A DNA stretch of 6,972 nt from JBGPJM01 sp041485385 (GTDB taxonomy: Bacteria > Planctomycetota > Phycisphaerae > Phycisphaerales > UBA1924), in assembly GCA_041485385.1 (NCBI GenBank), contig JBGPJM010000245.1:1-6972 (forward strand), read 5' to 3'. A model generated the notes under the pieces. It was not told the origin of the DNA and searched no databases. It saw only the letters and a program-made list of their open reading frames with translations. Positions 5,220 through 6,972 of this stretch are shown in pieces. A program made the translations under genes and the position numbers. The first letter of the stretch is position 1. Each line of letters begins with the position of its first letter.

Positions 5220-6737
5220 ATGTCACGCTCGCTCTTCGCTCATCTGCACAGCCGCTACGGCCCAAAGGTCGACGGGGTCACGCGCCGCGAGATGCTCGCG
5301 GCGACGCTGGCGGCCTCCGCCGGGCTGCTCATCAGCCGCACGCCCGGCATGGCCGCCCTGTCGCGAATGCGCGTGTCGCTGGCGGCCAAGCGCGTGGTCG
5401 TGATCGGTGGGGGGTTCTCCGGGCTGGCGTGTGCGCACGAGCTGCTGGCCGCGGGGTACGATGTGACGGTGCTCGAGGCCCGTGGGCGCGTCGGCGGGCG
5501 CGTGCTGAGCTTCTCCGACCTGGTGGCGGGCAAGAACGTCGAGGGGGGCGGCGAGCTCATCGGCTCCAACCACCCCACGTGGGTGGCCTACGCCGACAAG
5601 TTCAGCCTCCCGTTCCTCGACGTCACGGAGGACGAGAGCGCGGAGTTCCCCGTGATCATCGGCGGCAAGCGGCTGAGCGCCGAGGACTCGGAGAAGCTGT
5701 ACAAGGAGATGGAGGAGGCCAACAGCCGCATGAACGCCGACGCCGCGGGCGTGAACGACGACGAGCCGTGGACCTCGCCCAACGCCGCGGCCCTGGACAA
5801 GAAGACCACCAAGGAATGGATCGACTCGCTGGACGTCTCGCCGACGTGCAAGGCAGCGCTCACGTCAGAGCACGCCGGCAACAACGGCGCGCCCGTCGCG
5901 ATGCAGAGCTACCTGGGCAACCTGACGCAGGTGAAGGGGGGCGGGCTGGAGAAGTACTGGACCGACAGCGAGGTCTACCGCTGCAACGGGGGCAACGATC
6001 AGCTGGCGAAGAAGCTGGGCGTGGCCATCGGCGACAAGCACATCGTCCGCGAGCTGCCCGTCACCGACATCGACATGAAGGCCGACAAGGTCGTCGTCAC
6101 CTGCAAGGACGGGCGCACGCTCGAGGCCGACGACGTCGTGCTGACCGTCCCGCCGACGACGTGGAAGAAGATCAACTTCAAGCAGCCGCTCCCCGCGGCC
6201 ATCAACCCGCAGATGGGCGTGAACGTGAAATACCTCGCGGCGGTGAAGTCCCGGTTCTGGAAGGCCGCGAAGCTCGCCCCCAACTCCGCCACCGACGGCG
6301 ACCTCTCGATGACCTGGGAGGGGACCGACAACCAGCCCGGGGACGAGGGCGCGTGCCTGACCGGCTTCTCCGGCGGACCCGCCGCGGATGGGTGCCGCGC
6401 GCGCACCGGCGAGGCGCGCACGAAGTTCTACAAGGATACTCTCGAGCAGCTGTACCCCGGCTTCGGCGAGCAGTTCGTGCAGGCGCGGTTCATGGACTGG
6501 CCGGGCGAGCAGTGGACGGGCGGCGGCTACTCGTTCCCCGCCCCCGGGCAGGTGACGACCGTCGGGCCGCTCCTGCGCAAGGGCGTGGGCGGTCGTCTGC
6601 ACTTCGCCGGCGAGCACACGTGCTACAAGTTCGTCGGGTACATGGAGGGCGCGCTCAACTCCGGCGCGGCCCTCGCCAAGCGCCTGGCCGTGCGCGACGG
6701 CGTCCTCAAGGCCGAACCCGTTCCGGCCGGCCGCTGA
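5220..6737 (+). CDS. Tat-exported flavin-containing amine oxidase
   Basis: This 505-residue protein is a flavin amine oxidase (Pfam Amino_oxidase). Such enzymes oxidise amines or amino acids with O2, giving an imine/aldehyde, ammonia and H2O2. A twin-arginine signal TRREML (21-26) followed by a hydrophobic stretch (27-39) points to Tat export of the folded, FAD-loaded enzyme. The FAD-binding N-terminus shows G63-x-G65-x-x-G68, E86 in VLEAR for the ribose, and GRVGGR (89-94). K337 in GVNVKYLAAVKSRFW matches the conserved flavin-N5 lysine of human MAO (MAO-A K305). Y437 and Y474 match the aromatic cage. The C-terminal FAD motif is FAGEHT (462-467) with GYMEGALNSG (473-482). The MAO cysteine that links FAD covalently is Gly436 here, so FAD is probably non-covalent. 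Substrate unknown; polyamines, monoamines or L-amino acids are all possible. Confidence 0.92.
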   Translation: MSRSLFAHLHSRYGPKVDGVTRREMLAATLAASAGLLISRTPGMAALSRMRVSLAAKRVVVIGGGFSGLACAHELLAAGYDVTVLEARGRVGGRVLSFSDLVAGKNVEGGGELIGSNHPTWVAYADKFSLPFLDVTEDESAEFPVIIGGKRLSAEDSEKLYKEMEEANSRMNADAAGVNDDEPWTSPNAAALDKKTTKEWIDSLDVSPTCKAALTSEHAGNNGAPVAMQSYLGNLTQVKGGGLEKYWTDSEVYRCNGGNDQLAKKLGVAIGDKHIVRELPVTDIDMKADKVVVTCKDGRTLEADDVVLTVPPTTWKKINFKQPLPAAINPQMGVNVKYLAAVKSRFWKAAKLAPNSATDGDLSMTWEGTDNQPGDEGACLTGFSGGPAADGCRARTGEARTKFYKDTLEQLYPGFGEQFVQARFMDWPGEQWTGGGYSFPAPGQVTTVGPLLRKGVGGRLHFAGEHTCYKFVGYMEGALNSGAALAKRLAVRDGVLKAEPVPAGR

Positions 6738-6765
6738 CGCTGACGCGCCCCGCCCGACGCCGCGC

Positions 6766-6972
6766 TCAGGTCTCCGCTGTCGTCGGATCGATGATCCGCG
6801 TCACCCGGCTCACGCGGTTGGCGGGGAACCCGCCGCGCTTGGCGTGCTCCAGCACCGCCTTCTCGTCGGGCGCGATGTACACGCAGTAGATCTTGTCGCC
6901 GGTGACGAAGCTCTGCACCCACTGGATCTGCGGACCCATGTCGGCGAGCACGCCGCACGACGTCTGTGAGAT
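6766..6972 (-). CDS. DUF4242 (nickel-binding-like) protein, 5' end cut by window
   Basis: The open frame runs from the stop (TCA on the plus strand at 6766-6768) to the window edge, giving 68 residues without the N-terminus. The sequence matches the small DUF4242 family by recognition: QWVQSFVTGDKIYCVYIAPDE, then a helix with HAKRGGFPANRVSRV and the ending IDPTTAE. Related Streptomyces proteins are annotated as nickel-binding; whether this one binds metal is unknown. Full-length members are usually about 75-95 residues, so only a short N-terminal part is missing. A GTG at 6949-6951 lies within the conserved part and is not the likely start; the frame continues upstream as ISQTSCG. It converges with the amine oxidase, the two stops being 28 bp apart, and no clear shared terminator is visible between them. 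Confidence 0.82.
   Translation of the reverse strand: MSQTSCGVLADMGPQIQWVQSFVTGDKIYCVYIAPDEKAVLEHAKRGGFPANRVSRVTRIIDPTTAET

Noticed and set aside
5087..6889. 600-residue plus-strand frame over the amine oxidase
   Set aside because: The translation is Arg/Gly/Ala-rich with no family features. It overlaps the well-supported oxidase almost completely.

Overview
The window is about 7 kb of GC-rich bacterial DNA that most likely comes from a planctomycete of the Phycisphaerae type. The main clue is the C-terminus of the first gene: a 52-residue module bounded by Cys-Pro and Gly-Cys, with two NSQDFFDFLN repeats. This is the 'GC-type dockerin' anchor I associate with Phycisphaerales. The assignment is from recognition, not from a search. 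All genes share the same GC-rich codon use, so no gene stands out as recently acquired.

Layout. 1-427 is non-coding and holds a 20-bp head motif (34-53), a helically phased AACC array (71-188), a possible promoter and a Shine-Dalgarno. 428-2446 (+) is an exported vanadium-haloperoxidase/PAP2-like enzyme with all seven expected vanadate/phosphate-binding residues and the dockerin anchor. 2680-3156 (+) is a small cytosolic protein of the 'host attachment'/bacterial eRF1-like family. 3157-3867 is a 711-bp non-coding stretch with a degenerate heptamer block, a G-rich segment, a second copy of the head motif plus a second AACC array, and a GC hairpin in the probable leader of the next gene. 3868-5079 (+) is an exported protein of unknown function. 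5080-5219 holds a second heptamer block, facing the other way, and a hairpin. 5220-6737 (+) is a Tat-exported flavin amine oxidase. 6766-6972 (-) is a DUF4242 (nickel-binding-like) gene that converges on the oxidase and is cut by the window edge.

How the genes may fit together. Three of the five proteins are exported. The amine oxidase should release H2O2, which a haloperoxidase would consume. This is a chemical compatibility only; the genes are 2.8 kb apart and do not form one tight operon.

The least expected content is non-coding. A near-identical head element followed, exactly 17 bp later, by an array of AACC words at 10-11 bp (one helical turn) spacing occurs twice, both times about 380-395 bp upstream of a secreted-protein gene. 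I do not recognise this element. No CRISPR array, tRNA, rRNA, insertion sequence or defence system is visible.
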